Source of the DNA: Posidonia oceanica | Lineage: Eukaryota; Streptophyta; Magnoliopsida; Alismatales; Posidoniaceae | DNA: 64,000 nt | Assembly (NCBI GenBank): GCA_037176725.1 | Contig: JAZBRS010000026.1 | Span: forward strand, 55,034,501-55,098,500 | Direction of reading: 5' to 3' | Shown: in pieces, positions 20,140 through 31,200 of the stretch | Layout: every line of letters begins with the position of its first letter | Position numbering within the stretch: the stretch's first letter is position 1 | Notes under the pieces: generated by a model | Seen by the model: only the letters and a program-made list of their open reading frames with translations | The model's database searches: none | What the model was told of the DNA's origin: nothing | Made by a program: the position numbers and the translations under genes

Positions 20140-21342
20140 ATGGGTTTTCCTACTCTGTTGACTCCCACACACTGCTCGGAAATCCTGCGAGAATGGATCA
20201 GTAGGCTCACTCTACAAGACTGTGAACAGCTGCGCCTGTGGGGCATACCAACTAAGCTGCTGAAGGCTGCTGATGTGGAAGTCAGCCGCCACCTTCTGTG
20301 TGCCGCCGCAAGATTCTGGAAACCGGCACATCATGTCTTCCGCTTCAACAAGACCGAACTGACACCTACACTGGAAGAGGTGCGTCGGATCTGCGGCTTT
20401 TCAAAGATCTTGGGGCCACCTGTCTTCATGAGGCGCGACGGATATCTCCGAGTCCTGAACCAGCTAACTGGACTCTCCACTCAAGCCTGCCAACAAAAGC
20501 TAATCTGCACCAGTGGACAAGAGCCTATGCTTCGCCTTGCACACTTTGATGATATCTTGAACAAGCGTGCTGACCTCGGAAATGAGCTATGGCTCCGAGG
20601 ATTTGTCATCCGCTTTCTGGGCGAGCTAATCTTTACTCATGGCCGACTGACAGTGGCCATCGAGGTCGCAGAAATTGCGCTAGCTGTGGTGACCCAGCAC
20701 ATAGACCTGGCACCAGTTGTCTTGGCAGAGACTTATCGCGGGCTGGACCGCATTTCTCATCGCTGCCGCCACTTCCACGGTTGCGGAGCACTCATACAAG
20801 TCTGGCTGACCGCGCACTTAGAAATGAACTTCCTGCGCCCTCAAGTACACGCCTTCGAAGCATACTGCAGCAGCGTCCGTACCAGAACAGACAAGAGCGT
20901 CAAAGAAGAGTACGAGAGGCTGTCAGCACTGACTGACGATGCCGTGACCTGGCGTATCATTCCCTCTACAGCAGAGCCCTCCACAGTCTTCTTCAGCGCG
21001 CGTGACACGCGGCTGGTCATTCTTCCAGGCTTCACAGCAGGCGTAGAGTACCACCCAGTCAGGGTCATGCGCCAGTTCGGCTTCCAGCAGGGCGCCTTCA
21101 TTGACAGTACAGCGCCCGAGCTTCTACAGACTTATCCTCTCAGCACCACTGCCCCGACCAAGAAGCTCGCTAGTCTGATGCAGCACGGGGTCCAATCTAC
21201 AGACATTGCAGCTGTGAGAGGTGTAGGATGCACCCCTGAATATGAAGCTGAAGTCCGGCAGCTCTGGCCTATCACTGAAGTCCCGCCGGGCGGTCCCTTG
21301 TTCCCCGACTCCAGGCAGTCAAAGAAGGCCCGAACTGACTAG
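20140..21342 (+). CDS. Plant-mobile-domain-like protein, extra ORF of element C
   Basis: The product is 400 aa from ATG 20140 (MGFPTLL). The frame is open 45 codons further upstream, but only the part from this ATG agrees with the copy in element A in both start and length. It resembles the plant mobile domain (PMD, often annotated aminotransferase-like) and related plant repeat-borne domains. The N-terminal part has a Trp/His/Phe block followed by ELTPTLEEV and ICGF (about residues 60-90), the middle is a helical region with GELIF, and near residue 305 there is YHPVRVMRQFGFQQ, the typical closing motif. It lies downstream of integrase on the same strand and is separated by 1.6 kb, so it probably needs its own or a spliced RNA. 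PMDs are known in plant transposons and in nuclear silencing proteins of the MAIN/MAIL type. What this one does for the element is not known. Confidence 0.75.
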   Translation: MGFPTLLTPTHCSEILREWISRLTLQDCEQLRLWGIPTKLLKAADVEVSRHLLCAAARFWKPAHHVFRFNKTELTPTLEEVRRICGFSKILGPPVFMRRDGYLRVLNQLTGLSTQACQQKLICTSGQEPMLRLAHFDDILNKRADLGNELWLRGFVIRFLGELIFTHGRLTVAIEVAEIALAVVTQHIDLAPVVLAETYRGLDRISHRCRHFHGCGALIQVWLTAHLEMNFLRPQVHAFEAYCSSVRTRTDKSVKEEYERLSALTDDAVTWRIIPSTAEPSTVFFSARDTRLVILPGFTAGVEYHPVRVMRQFGFQQGAFIDSTAPELLQTYPLSTTAPTKKLASLMQHGVQSTDIAAVRGVGCTPEYEAEVRQLWPITEVPPGGPLFPDSRQSKKARTD

Positions 21343-21919
21343 GCCCTTGTGCAACCATCATGCGGTCTTCTTTCGGATTACGCTGTACATTTCTGGCCTG
21401 CCATAGGCATTGTACTCATCAAGCTTTATCAATGAAAACTGTTTCTGCTATCTGCTTGCACATTAAGACTCATTGCTGCATTGCATATCATTATCATCAT
21501 CATCTTGGGCCCTCTAACCGGACTTGCAGGCATCACAACGCAGTAAGGTCCTCAGCACCCAATCCAGAGTCCAGAACATCTGCGGACCCGCGTCGTCAAG
21601 CTACGCCATCCGTCATCCTCAGCTGATCATCCCCAGCTGAGTCCCTATTGCGGGCTGGCACCCCAAACTGCCCGGCGAAAGGTCCGTCAACCTGTCATCA
21701 TCCTCAGCTGATTATCCCCAGCTGAGTCCCCTACGGGCTGGCACCCCGAACTGCTCGGCGATGGGTTCGTCAACCTATCATCCACCCACTCGTTCATCTA
21801 TCTTTGCATCCTGATGCCAGGGGCGCTTCGGACATCCCCTGGTATCATCCTGATACCAGGGGCATCTTTTGGCTGCCCTGTGGTATCATCCCTGGCTGAT
21901 CATCCTCAGCTAAATTCCC
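21343..21919 (+). other. 3' untranslated region of element C, first part, with hairpins
   Basis: Non-coding. It contains two isolated copies of the GGGCTGGCACCCC-type unit (21652 and 21735) and the inverted repeat CCCCTGGTATC (21836-21846) / GATACCAGGGG (21852-21862). A further GATGCCAGGGG at 21813 can pair with the same left arm. Confidence 0.6.
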
Positions 21920-22615
21920 CTGCGGGCTGGCACCCCAAACTGCTCGGCGAAAGGTCCGTCAACCTGACACTCTTCTCGACTGGTCACCCCAGCTGAGTCC
22001 CCAGTTGGTCGCCCCCAGCTGGATCATTCCCCTGCGGGCTGGCACCCCAAACTGCTCGGCGAAAGGTCCGTCAACCTGACACTTCTCTCGGCTGGTCACC
22101 CCAGCTGAGTCCCCAGCTGATCGCCCTCAGCTGAATCCCTTGCGGGCTGGCACCCCAAACTGCTCGGCGAAAGGTCTGTCAACCTGACACTTTTCTTGGC
22201 TGGTCACCCCAGCTGAGTCCCCAGTTGGTCGCCCCAGCTGGATCCTTATCTCTGCGGGCTGGCACCCCAAACTGCTCGGCGAAAGGTCCGTCAACCTAAC
22301 GCTCTTCTCGGCTGGTCACCCCAGCTGAGTCCCCAGCTGATCGCCCTCAGCTGAATCCCTTGCGGGCTGGCACCCCAAACTGCTCGGCGAAAGGTCTGTC
22401 AACCTGACACTTTTCTCGGCTGGTCACCCCAGCTGAGTCCCCAGTTGGTCGCCCCAGCTGGATCCTTATCTCTACGGGCTGGCACCCCAAACTGCTCGGC
22501 GAAAGGTCCGTCAACCTAACGCTCTTCTCGGCTGGTCACCCCAGCTGAGTCCCCAGCTGATCGCCCTCAGCTGAATCCCTTGCGGGCTGGTACCCCAAAC
22601 TACTCGTCTGACAAG
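21920..22615 (+). repeat. Tandem array of about 110-bp units in 220-bp dimers
   Basis: GGGCTGGCACCCC-type starts occur at 21923, 22035, 22143, 22255, 22363, 22475 and 22583 (last one variant). Spacings alternate 112, 108, 112, 108, 112, 108, so the real period is a dimer of about 220 bp. Each unit carries a GGCA/TGCT pair and an AGGT/ACCT pair, plus AGCTGG-rich spacers. A related array is in element A at 53540-54350. Confidence 0.9.
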
Positions 22616-22669
22616 CACGACACTCTTGTCATCACTCTCTGCTTTCGATGCCATGGACGCGCTGGCCAA

Positions 22670-22696
22670 CCCCTGGTGTCACCCCGACACCAGGGG
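22670..22696. repeat. Perfect 11-bp inverted repeat with 5-nt loop
   Basis: CCCCTGGTGTC, ACCCC, GACACCAGGGG. Compared with the copies at 21836-21862 and 54132-54158 (GGTATC/GATACC), both arms changed together (TA pair to GC-type pair). Confidence 0.9.
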
Positions 22697-22737
22697 CATC
22701 TTTTGATCGCCCCACGGTATCATTCTCTCCCCCTTTC

Positions 22738-22764
22738 CCCTATGACGTTCCTGGCGTCATAGGG
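22738..22764. repeat. Perfect 10-bp inverted repeat with 7-nt loop
   Basis: CCCTATGACG, TTCCTGG, CGTCATAGGG. The element A counterpart at 53398-53424 has CCCCATGACG and CGTCATGGGG, another paired change. Confidence 0.9.
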
Positions 22765-22828
22765 ATGGTTTCTTCTCATCATTCCCTTACCCCTTCTTTG
22801 CCGGCCGATAAGTCCGATATCTTATCAT

Positions 22829-23590
22829 TCTCATCATGATCTCATCCCCTCTTTAGCTTAACTTCTCATCATGATCTCATCCCCTCTTTAGCTTAATTTC
22901 TCATCATGATCTCATCCCCTCTTTAGCTTAATTTCTCATCATGATCTCATCCCCTCTTTAGCTTAATTTCTCATCATGATCTCATCCCCTCTTTAGCTTA
23001 ATTTCTCATCATGATCTCATCCCCCTCTTTAGCTTAATTTCTCATCATGATCTCATCCCCCTCTTTAGCTTAATTTCTCATCATGATCTCATCCCCTCTT
23101 TAGCTTAATTTCTCATCATGATCTCATCCCCCTCTTTAGCTTAATTTCTCATCATGATCTCATCCCCTCTTTAGCTTAATCTCTCATCATGATCTCATCC
23201 CCCTCTTTAGCTTAACTTCTCATCATGATCTCACCCCCTCTTTAGCTTAACTTCTCACCATGATCTCATCCCCTCTTTAGCTTAATTTCTCATCATGATC
23301 TCATCCCCTCTTTAGCTTAATTTCTCATCATGATCTCATCCCCTCTTTAGCTTAATTTCTCATCATGATCTCATCCCCCTCTTTAGCTTAACTTCTCATC
23401 ATGATCTCACCCCCTCTTTAGCTTAACTTCTCACCATGATCTCATCCCCTCTTTAGCTTAATTTCTCATCATGATCTCATCCCCCTCTTTAGCTTAACTT
23501 CTCATCATGATCTCATCCCCCTCTTTAGCTTAACTTCTCATCATGATCTCACCCCCCTCTTTAGCTTAATTTCTCATCACTACCTCATCC
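22829..23590 (+). repeat. Tandem array, about 21 copies of a 35-36-bp unit
   Basis: The unit reads TCTCATCATGATCTCATCC followed by CCTCTTTAGCTTAATT, with one-base length variants. It is flanked on both sides by a GATAAG...CTTATC hairpin preceded by GCCGGCC. The counterpart in element A (52720-53280, reverse) has about 15 copies. Confidence 0.95.
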
Positions 23591-23659
23591 CCTCTTTGCC
23601 GGCCGATAAGTCCGACATCTTATCATTCTCATCATGATCTTGCCCCCTCTTATCAATCA

Positions 23660-24681
23660 ATCAATCACTCGTGCTAGGCTGATATCCGAAACTATCAACA
23701 ATCAATCACTCTCAGGCTGATAACCTAAACTATCTTCTGGCCGATCCATGGTTGGCCCGCAGTTGTGTTATACGGCTGACATCCAGTAACTGTCCCTCGT
23801 AATTGCGCTTTTCCAGTTGATAAGTCTGTAAACTATCCACCGGTTGACAGGACCGTAAACTGTCGCTCCAGTTGGTAGGACTGTAAACTACCGCGTGCAA
23901 TTACGTTATACGGCTGACATCCAGTAACTGTCCCTTGCAATTGCGGTTTCCAGTTGATAGGACTGTAAACTATCCTCCAGTTGATAGGACTGTAAACTAT
24001 CCGCCGGTTGACAGGACCGTAAACTGTCGTTCCAGATGATAGACTGTAAACTATCCCGCAATTGCATTATACGGCTGATATCCAGTAACTATCCCTCATC
24101 ATCGCGCGTTTCCAGTTGATAGGTCTGTAAACTATCCGCCGGTTGACAGGACCGTAAACTGTCGCTCCAGTTGATAGGTCTGTAAACTATCCACCAGTTG
24201 GTAGGACTGTAAACTACCACGCGCAATGATGTTATACGGCTGACATCCAGTAACTGTCCCTCGCAATGCTGTTTCCAGTTGATAGGACTGTAAACTATCC
24301 TCCAGTTGATAGGTCTGTAAACTATCCGCCGGTTGACAGGACCGTAAACTGTCGTTCCAGATGATAGACTGTAAACTATCCGGCATTGCGTTATACGGCT
24401 GATATCCAGTAACTATCACTCATGGTTTGTGGGTTTCCAGTTGATAGGACTGTAAACTATCCTCCAGTTGATAGGTCTGTAAACTATCCACCGGTTGACA
24501 GGACCGTAAACTGTCGTTAGGCTGATACTCCTAAACTATCACCCACAACCATGTTATACGGCTGATATCCAGTAACTATCACTCACAACTGCTCCGGTTG
24601 ACAGGACCGTAAACTGTCGCTCCCGGTTGATAGGACCGTAAACTATCCGGACGATAAGCCCGTCACCTTATCGTTTTTTTT
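23660..24681 (+). repeat. Hairpin-rich tandem array (24-27-bp modules in about 160-bp groups)
   Basis: More than 30 modules of the form stem-loop-stem are seen. Pairs include GATAG/CTATC (23956-23960 and 23970-23974), GACAG/CTGTC (23846-23850 and 23860-23864), GGTAG/CTACC (23874-23878 and 23888-23892), GACA/TGTC (23778-23781 and 23791-23794) and GATA/TATC (24077-24080 and 24090-24093). TTATACGG marks a longer period at about 23769, 23907, 24066, 24232, 24391 and 24554. The array closes with CGATAAG (24652-24658) / CTTATCG (24667-24673) followed by eight T. Confidence 0.9.
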
Positions 24682-25154
24682 CTCCTTTTCGGCGTGACCT
24701 TGTCCCAGGAAGACGAGATCACGCACCCCCTTTCTGCGATGGGAGAGTTGGCCTCTCTCCCCTCGCTCCCTTCTTTCCTGCTAGCTTGCTCCCCGGGCGG
24801 GGACCAGCTGCACCCTGTTTCCCCTCGCTTTGTCGTGCAAAGCCTGCCCTCCTTGCCAGACATTTGCACCACATCGCGCCTTTTTACCATTTTCTTGCAT
24901 CATCTCTGCACTTTCTTAGCTAGCACTGCATGTCATTTTAGCATCGCCTGTATCACTTGCGCAGCATCAGCATTTTCTTCTGGCTGCATTAACTTTTATA
25001 CTAACTCTTGCATTACACTCACATCAGCATGCATACACACAGCACAGCATCCATCTGCACTGGCATTTTGCATTGCGGCAACGGGCTACGATCTTCGGTG
25101 CATCCGCCGAATAAGTAGCTCACGCCCATAGCAACCCGCTGCTCCCGCCGGTCA
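24682..25154 (+). other. 3' untranslated region of element C, last part
   Basis: No gene is seen. The stretch is pyrimidine-rich with many GCAT and TGCA words. The end, from about 25080, is conserved with A (51061-51130) and B2 (42612-42680) and leads into the hairpin at the polypurine tract. Confidence 0.5.
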
Positions 25155-25236
25155 GATGGGGTGTCTTGTCAACCCTGAGCAGCGGCCGCGCTCCGCTTAC
25201 CCTTGCTCAGGGAGGGGCATCTGTTGACACCCCATC
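25155..25236 (+). other. Polypurine tract inside a conserved hairpin at the 3' LTR border
   Basis: The tract AGGGAGGGG is at 25209-25217, four bases before the 3' LTR. Outer arms are GATGGGGTGTC (25155-25165) and GACACCCCATC (25226-25236, inside the LTR). Inner arms are CCTGAGCA (25174-25181) and TGCTCAGG (25204-25211). The outer arm is thus an inverted copy of the LTR start placed about 60 bases upstream. The same layout occurs at 50980-51061 (A) and 42531-42612 (B2). Confidence 0.85.
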
Positions 25237-28200
25237 TTGGCAGGCCTGGACCCTTGGAGCCCTCCTTGGTGATTGCTGGATCAAACCCCAACCAAACCCT
25301 AACCCTAGTCCCTCTTCTCAACCCTTCAAAATCAGCCTGTCTTGGCCTAAACCTTTACCCCCCTTCCCAACCTCTGAACCTAACCAAAATTCATAGGAAA
25401 ACCCACCACTATCCACTCAACAAACCTACCCAAAAACCTAGGATTTTCCAAGCCTGACCCATTCCCAAAAACCCTAGAAAACTTAGGTGAAACTACCCTT
25501 TTTCTATGCCTTGAAACCCCTCCAAAACCTCCTTAGAATCAAACCAAAATTTCAGACCCAAGACTTCAAAACCTAGACTACCCACCCACCAATTTTCACC
25601 CCATTCTAAGACCATTAGGACCCTCTTTCACCCAAATTATCCTTTTCTCTCTCCGGGATTATCATTTTCTCTCTCCTCTCTCTCTCCTGATTATCATCTC
25701 TCTTTTCATCCCTTTCTGATCCTTTTTCTGGTCTGGCTGTGGGCCCCCTCTGTGCTTCTATCCTTCCTCTATCCTATCCCTATTTTTACTTTATTTTTAA
25801 CACTTTTTCTGAATTTTTAAAAATCGTTTTCCTCCAACCTACCTTTTTCCTTTTATTCCCCTTTCTATTCCATTTTTTTCCTCCTTCTCTTTTCCCTTTT
25901 CTCCCTTTTGCAAAAATCCACAAAAACCCATAAAAATCTGTAAAATCTCAAAACATAAAACAAACAAATCAGTACCCTAAGAAAAACAATTAAAAAAAAA
26001 ATATCAAACAAGCAATTAACAACTTAAACTTAACTAAATCAAGCTAAAAAGAAAACCAAACATGCAAACTAAAAAATGCAAAGCGAATCAAAAGAAAACA
26101 CTGAAAAATCAGGAAAAAAGCTAAAACAAAATCAAAACCCACCAAAGGTAAGAACCCATCAGAAGAATTAAAAAACAAACCCTAAAAAGGAGAATTAAAA
26201 ATCAAACATTAAAACAAATAATTAAAAAAGGCAAAGGACTTAACCTAGTAAACACAAGAAAAACAAGTTAAAAACTTAATTTAAAAAGAAAAGGAAAACA
26301 CATCTGAAAAGCCTAAAAGACACTCTATTAAACCAGAAAAAATCCAACTAAAAACTTCAAGAAAAAAACCAATAAATAAAAATCCAAACATAACTTAAAA
26401 GATTTAAGAAGGAAAAACCCTAAGAAGACTACAACTTGAAAACATAAAACTAACCCTGATTAATGGGAAAATAAATCCAAAAAAAATCCTAATTAATATC
26501 CTAAGTGTCCAACAAAAGAAATAAAATTTTTAAAATGATTTAAAAAGGGATTAACAAACATTTAAACAAGTGAAAACCAATTAAAAACAAAACCAAAACC
26601 CTAAAACCCTAATCAAGCCCAAAACACATTAATCAACTCAAAATAACCATCAAAAATCTTAATTAAAATCCTAATCTACAGCAAAACTCTTCTAATATTT
26701 TTATTTATTTTTAGTTTATTTTCACCTATTTTATTTCCCCATTCTACCCTCTCTTTCTTTCTTCCTTCTTTCTTTCTTTCTTTCTTTACTGGGCTCAATC
26801 CGGCCTGTTTCTTCTTTTTTCCTTTTTTTCTTTCTTTTTCTCGGCCCGCAGCAGTCCGGCCCGCTTCCCTTTCCTCCCTCTTCTTCCTCTCCTCCTCTGT
26901 GTTTCTCTCCACCGATTTTTTCTTCCCGCGAGCTCGCGACTACAGCATTCCCTCCTTTGTTCAAATTCGAGCCTCCATCTTATCGTCTACAGAACTCGCC
27001 GCCTCTCTTCTATCTCAGCACCGATTCTGGGAGGCATCAAGTGCCTGTCATCTCGCCGGCTGCTGGTCCCTTCAGCTGCAGTGACGCCGGTGGAATTCAA
27101 ACCACTGGCTCGCGCCCAGCAGTCTCCTCCTCCTCTTTTTTTTAGCCCGTTCCTCCTTCAATCCGGGAGAGCAGAGAGGGAGGCAATCAGAGAGAACTAA
27201 GGAGAGAGCGAACCAGTGCGAGAATAGGATCAGACCAGAGTCCGGACTTTCCTTCCACCAGTGCAGCCTCCCTTCTCCTGGGCATTTCATCCAATTCCAG
27301 AGTGAAGAGAGAGTAGAGGAGAGTGTTTGAGAGCCACCCTTGCATCTCGGAGAGAAGCCCCCACTTCAGACCGATCCCCACACCCAATTCTCCCCTTTTC
27401 TTCTCTGAAAAGTTCAGCAAACGCCCTTCTTCCATTCCCAGCTAACCAACACCCTTCCTAGCCTTCATCCTTCTCCTAATTCCTTCCCCAAACTCACCCA
27501 GCACACAGCCATTTCCCCTCATCTTCCTACAGCCATTCCACCACCCGAAACACCTTCAAACCATTCCGAACACCCACAGCAACCCAACTCCAACCCACCA
27601 GACAATTCCCCTCACCACAGCCCGCTGCTTCCTTCCAAACTCCACCCAATAATCCACCAGACATCCACCTTTCCAGAGCCTCCGACATCAAACCAAATCA
27701 TCCACCACAGACCTTAAACTCCACTTCAAACACTTAACCTTATTTCTGTCAGAAATCAACCCAGACCTCAAATTCCCCTCCACTCGTACCAGAAACCTTC
27801 TCCGAGCATCCAGCTACACTCCTCAGCCCTCCAGCAACCACCCGGAGGGTCCCATCCAGTCCGGCGTGCAGTAAACAGTCCCCCCGACCTCCGGCTGCCT
27901 CTGTGAACCCACGATCAGTCAGATCTTTCGCCGGTCTTCGCAGCAGCTGTCCAACCATCCAGGAAGCTCCGGAGGGTCATTCTGAGTCGATCCCAGTCCT
28001 CGCGAGCAGCAGACAGCATCCACAGCGACCGGACGAGTTCCACCGGCGACCTCTGAAGCCACCTGCGTCGGGAGGACATCCCAGCCACGGAAACAGGTAT
28101 ATTCTTGCTCCCTTAGTCTCCTTTTCATCCTGTGTTGCTTCTCAGCCTTTTAGAAATAGGTTCCCGGCCCTCTTGCCCTGCTTCTGCTCGCCGCTCCGGT

Positions 28201-31200
28201 CGTCTTCTCCGGCGCAGTTCTTCGGTCGCTTCGTCGCTCCGGGCAGCGGAACGCAGCTCCCGCGATCGTCTCAGCTCCGCACGAGTCCCAGGAGCGTTCC
28301 CCAGCCCTCATAACGCAGCATCGCTGCGTTGATCGGCCGGACGAACCTCCTGAGGCTCTGCAGAGCTCCGGCGACTGCTCCAGCGCGCTCCAGGCTGCGT
28401 CGTCCTCCGCCGAGCATCGTCCGACCTCCGTCAGGACCTGGAGGCGCCTCCCCACCGGTCTGCGCCGCTCCAACACCCCCGTGCCGGCGTTCATGGACGC
28501 TGGCAGCTTGCTGCTACAGTGTCCATGGCCGTCGGCCATAGCACTGTTCACTTATTTTTCTGATATCTAAGTTTTCTTGCAAATATTGCATTTCTGGTCT
28601 GAGTTTTTTCATTTTTACATTCCAGTCCTTATTTCATTTATTCTGCTTAGTTTTTAATTAAATACTTTGCTAAATTGCGCGATCTGTTTATGTTTTTCAA
28701 TATTTGCAAGTAGATCCTTTTACTGTGCTGTGCTGCTTTAATTTTTTGTAGTTTAGTCCTCCTGTTCTCAGTTTTTGCACCTAGGTCCTGCATTTAATCA
28801 GTTCATTTATTTACTCATATTTACCATACTGTATTGCATCCTGGCCCCTTGCATGTTTTTATTTTTGCATTTAAGTCCATGCACTGTAGAAACTTAGGTT
28901 CTGATTTTTATTTTTGGTTGATGCATTGCATATTAGCCCCTCTGCTTTATCATTTTTACAGTTAGGTCCATTTTAAATGGACAGTAACTGTGCTGCATCC
29001 ATTTTAGCTTATTAAATTGCATTTTTAACCCCATGTTTTCCAGAAATTGCACTGTGGTCCTGTCATTTAAATTCCAGAGCATATTTTCCATACTAAATTG
29101 CATTTTCAGCCCCTGCATGATTTGAAAATCACATCTAGGTCCCTGCATGTTTTAAAAAATCATGTGAAAAGACCATTTTGCCCCTAGGTCGCATTTTAGC
29201 CCCTATGCCTACCAAATTTCATACAGACCTTCCACTAGTACCCCTAGACTCCCCAGGGCCTTGTCTTCTGGAAAATTTGCATTTTAGACCCTAGATTTTT
29301 TCAAAATTGCACTCTGACCCCTTTTGGTTTCAAAATCTCTTTTAAAACATACCTTCTTTTCAAAACACCTTCCTGAGCCTAGTTTTTTGCCAAATAGACC
29401 CTTGGCTTCCCCTGTTTTCAAAGTCTTCTCCTGTGGAACCCTGTTTTCTGGAAAATTTGCACTTTTAGCCCCTCTTCTTTTTCAAAATGCCTTCTGAACT
29501 CCTAGTTTTTCCCAAATTACTTCTCTTTGCTTTTCTTGCTTTCGCATGCATCCTGCACTCATTTAGTCTTGCATTTTAGCATCTTCTTGCACACACTAAG
29601 CACTTCTAGCTCCCTTTCACTTGGGAGGACCTTTTTGCACATCCCTAGGACCTCCTGAACACCTAGATCTGTTCTTCTCTCCTGTTCTGGCCTTTCTGCT
29701 TCGGAGCTGCGATATCTTCCAATCCGGCCGTTGGATCTTCTCAAATGAGCTGCCCAGGCAACCGCAGCGAAGCGCTCTTCAGCATGGACCAGACAGATTT
29801 CAGATCAGGCTCCCGGATCTCCAGGTATGTCCTCCTGAACCCCTGCATTGCATTCATTTGCATGGCATTTGCACAGTTTTCCTTGTTTTCGCTTTCTGTC
29901 TCTTCGAGCATGTAGAATAGGACTTCCCCTTTCTGCTTGTCTGTTCAAATCCTCGTTTCGCGTTTCTCTATGTGTTTCGTGTTGTGTTCTTCCTGGATTT
30001 GCCACTTTATGTGACTTTCTTCCCCTCTTTCCACGATCCGATCGCATCGCGAGCTTTGGGCAGCATGCGAGACACATCGTGGAATGGTTTAGTGGGAAAC
30101 AGCCGCAAGAAGGTGATAATCCCTCCATTTGCCCCTTCTCCCCTCAGAAGGTCTTCACACCTACTCTGAGCAGTCCTAAACAGCGTTTGTTCTTATACAC
30201 ACGTTGTCTTGCCTCCCCTTCGCCCCCTTCCAATCTCTCTCCGCATCCTCGCATTTGCATGGCTTTTTCGAGGTTTTTGCTTCGCTGTTTTGGCACCGTT
30301 TCACGTGCCCGCCCTCGTTTTCGCTCCGTTTTGCGTACCCATCTGTTTTCTTGTCTCGTTTTGCGCACTGTCTTGCCTTCTCGTTCGTTTTATGTGTCGG
30401 TTTCTTTCTCTCGCTCCGTTTTGCGTACCTTTCTGTTTTCTCGTCTCGTTTTGAGTAGTTTCCTGTTTTCTTGCCTCGATTTGCATGTTGTCTCGCTTTC
30501 TCGCTTGTTTCGCGTGCCGATTTCGCTTCTCTGCATCGTCTTGCGTGCCTTTCTCGTTTCTCGCCTCGTTTTGCGTGTTTTACGCCGTTTTCTCTTGCGT
30601 GCCGACCGCATTGCATGGTTTTGCCGTTGTTTTGCTCTTTCACTTGCATTTGCATATAGGGCTATGATGCTTACTGCCTGGAGTTCCCACGAGTTAGGCT
30701 TCGCCCAATTCGGAACACGGACAGCACAGCTGAGCACTTAGAGAGCACGTTTACTTCCTTGCATTGTTTCTTCCCACTTAGAGCACTCCTCGAGCATTCA
30801 TTTAGGCAATCATAGGCACATAGGCATCCAATCCTGCATCCTTCTGCGTATGCGAGCGTAAGCCTAGAAAGACCGATTTTCGGGCGTGTCGGGGGTGCCT
30901 AATACCTTCCCCGCACGTAACAGGAGTCCTTACCCTGTCTTTTGGCCCGCAATGACCGTACCGCCCTTATCCTAGGTTAGAGTCATCGCCTTTGCATGTA
31001 TTTGCATTTGTTTCCCTTTGCATTGCTTGGCTTTGCATTTCTTGCTTGGTTTTGCGCGTCAATTCACGCATTACCCCGGTTTTCCTCGTCTTCCGTTAAT
31101 AGACGTGGTGGCGACTCTGATTTGTCTTATCTTTCCCTTTTCTCCTCGATTTTAAGTGTTTTTCGAGTTGAGCCTCTTCCTCGGATCTCAATCGCCGCTA

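Noticed and set aside
22829..23590. Regular 35-36-bp repeats resembling a CRISPR array
   Set aside because: There are no variable spacers; units are contiguous, and the context is a plant retrotransposon.
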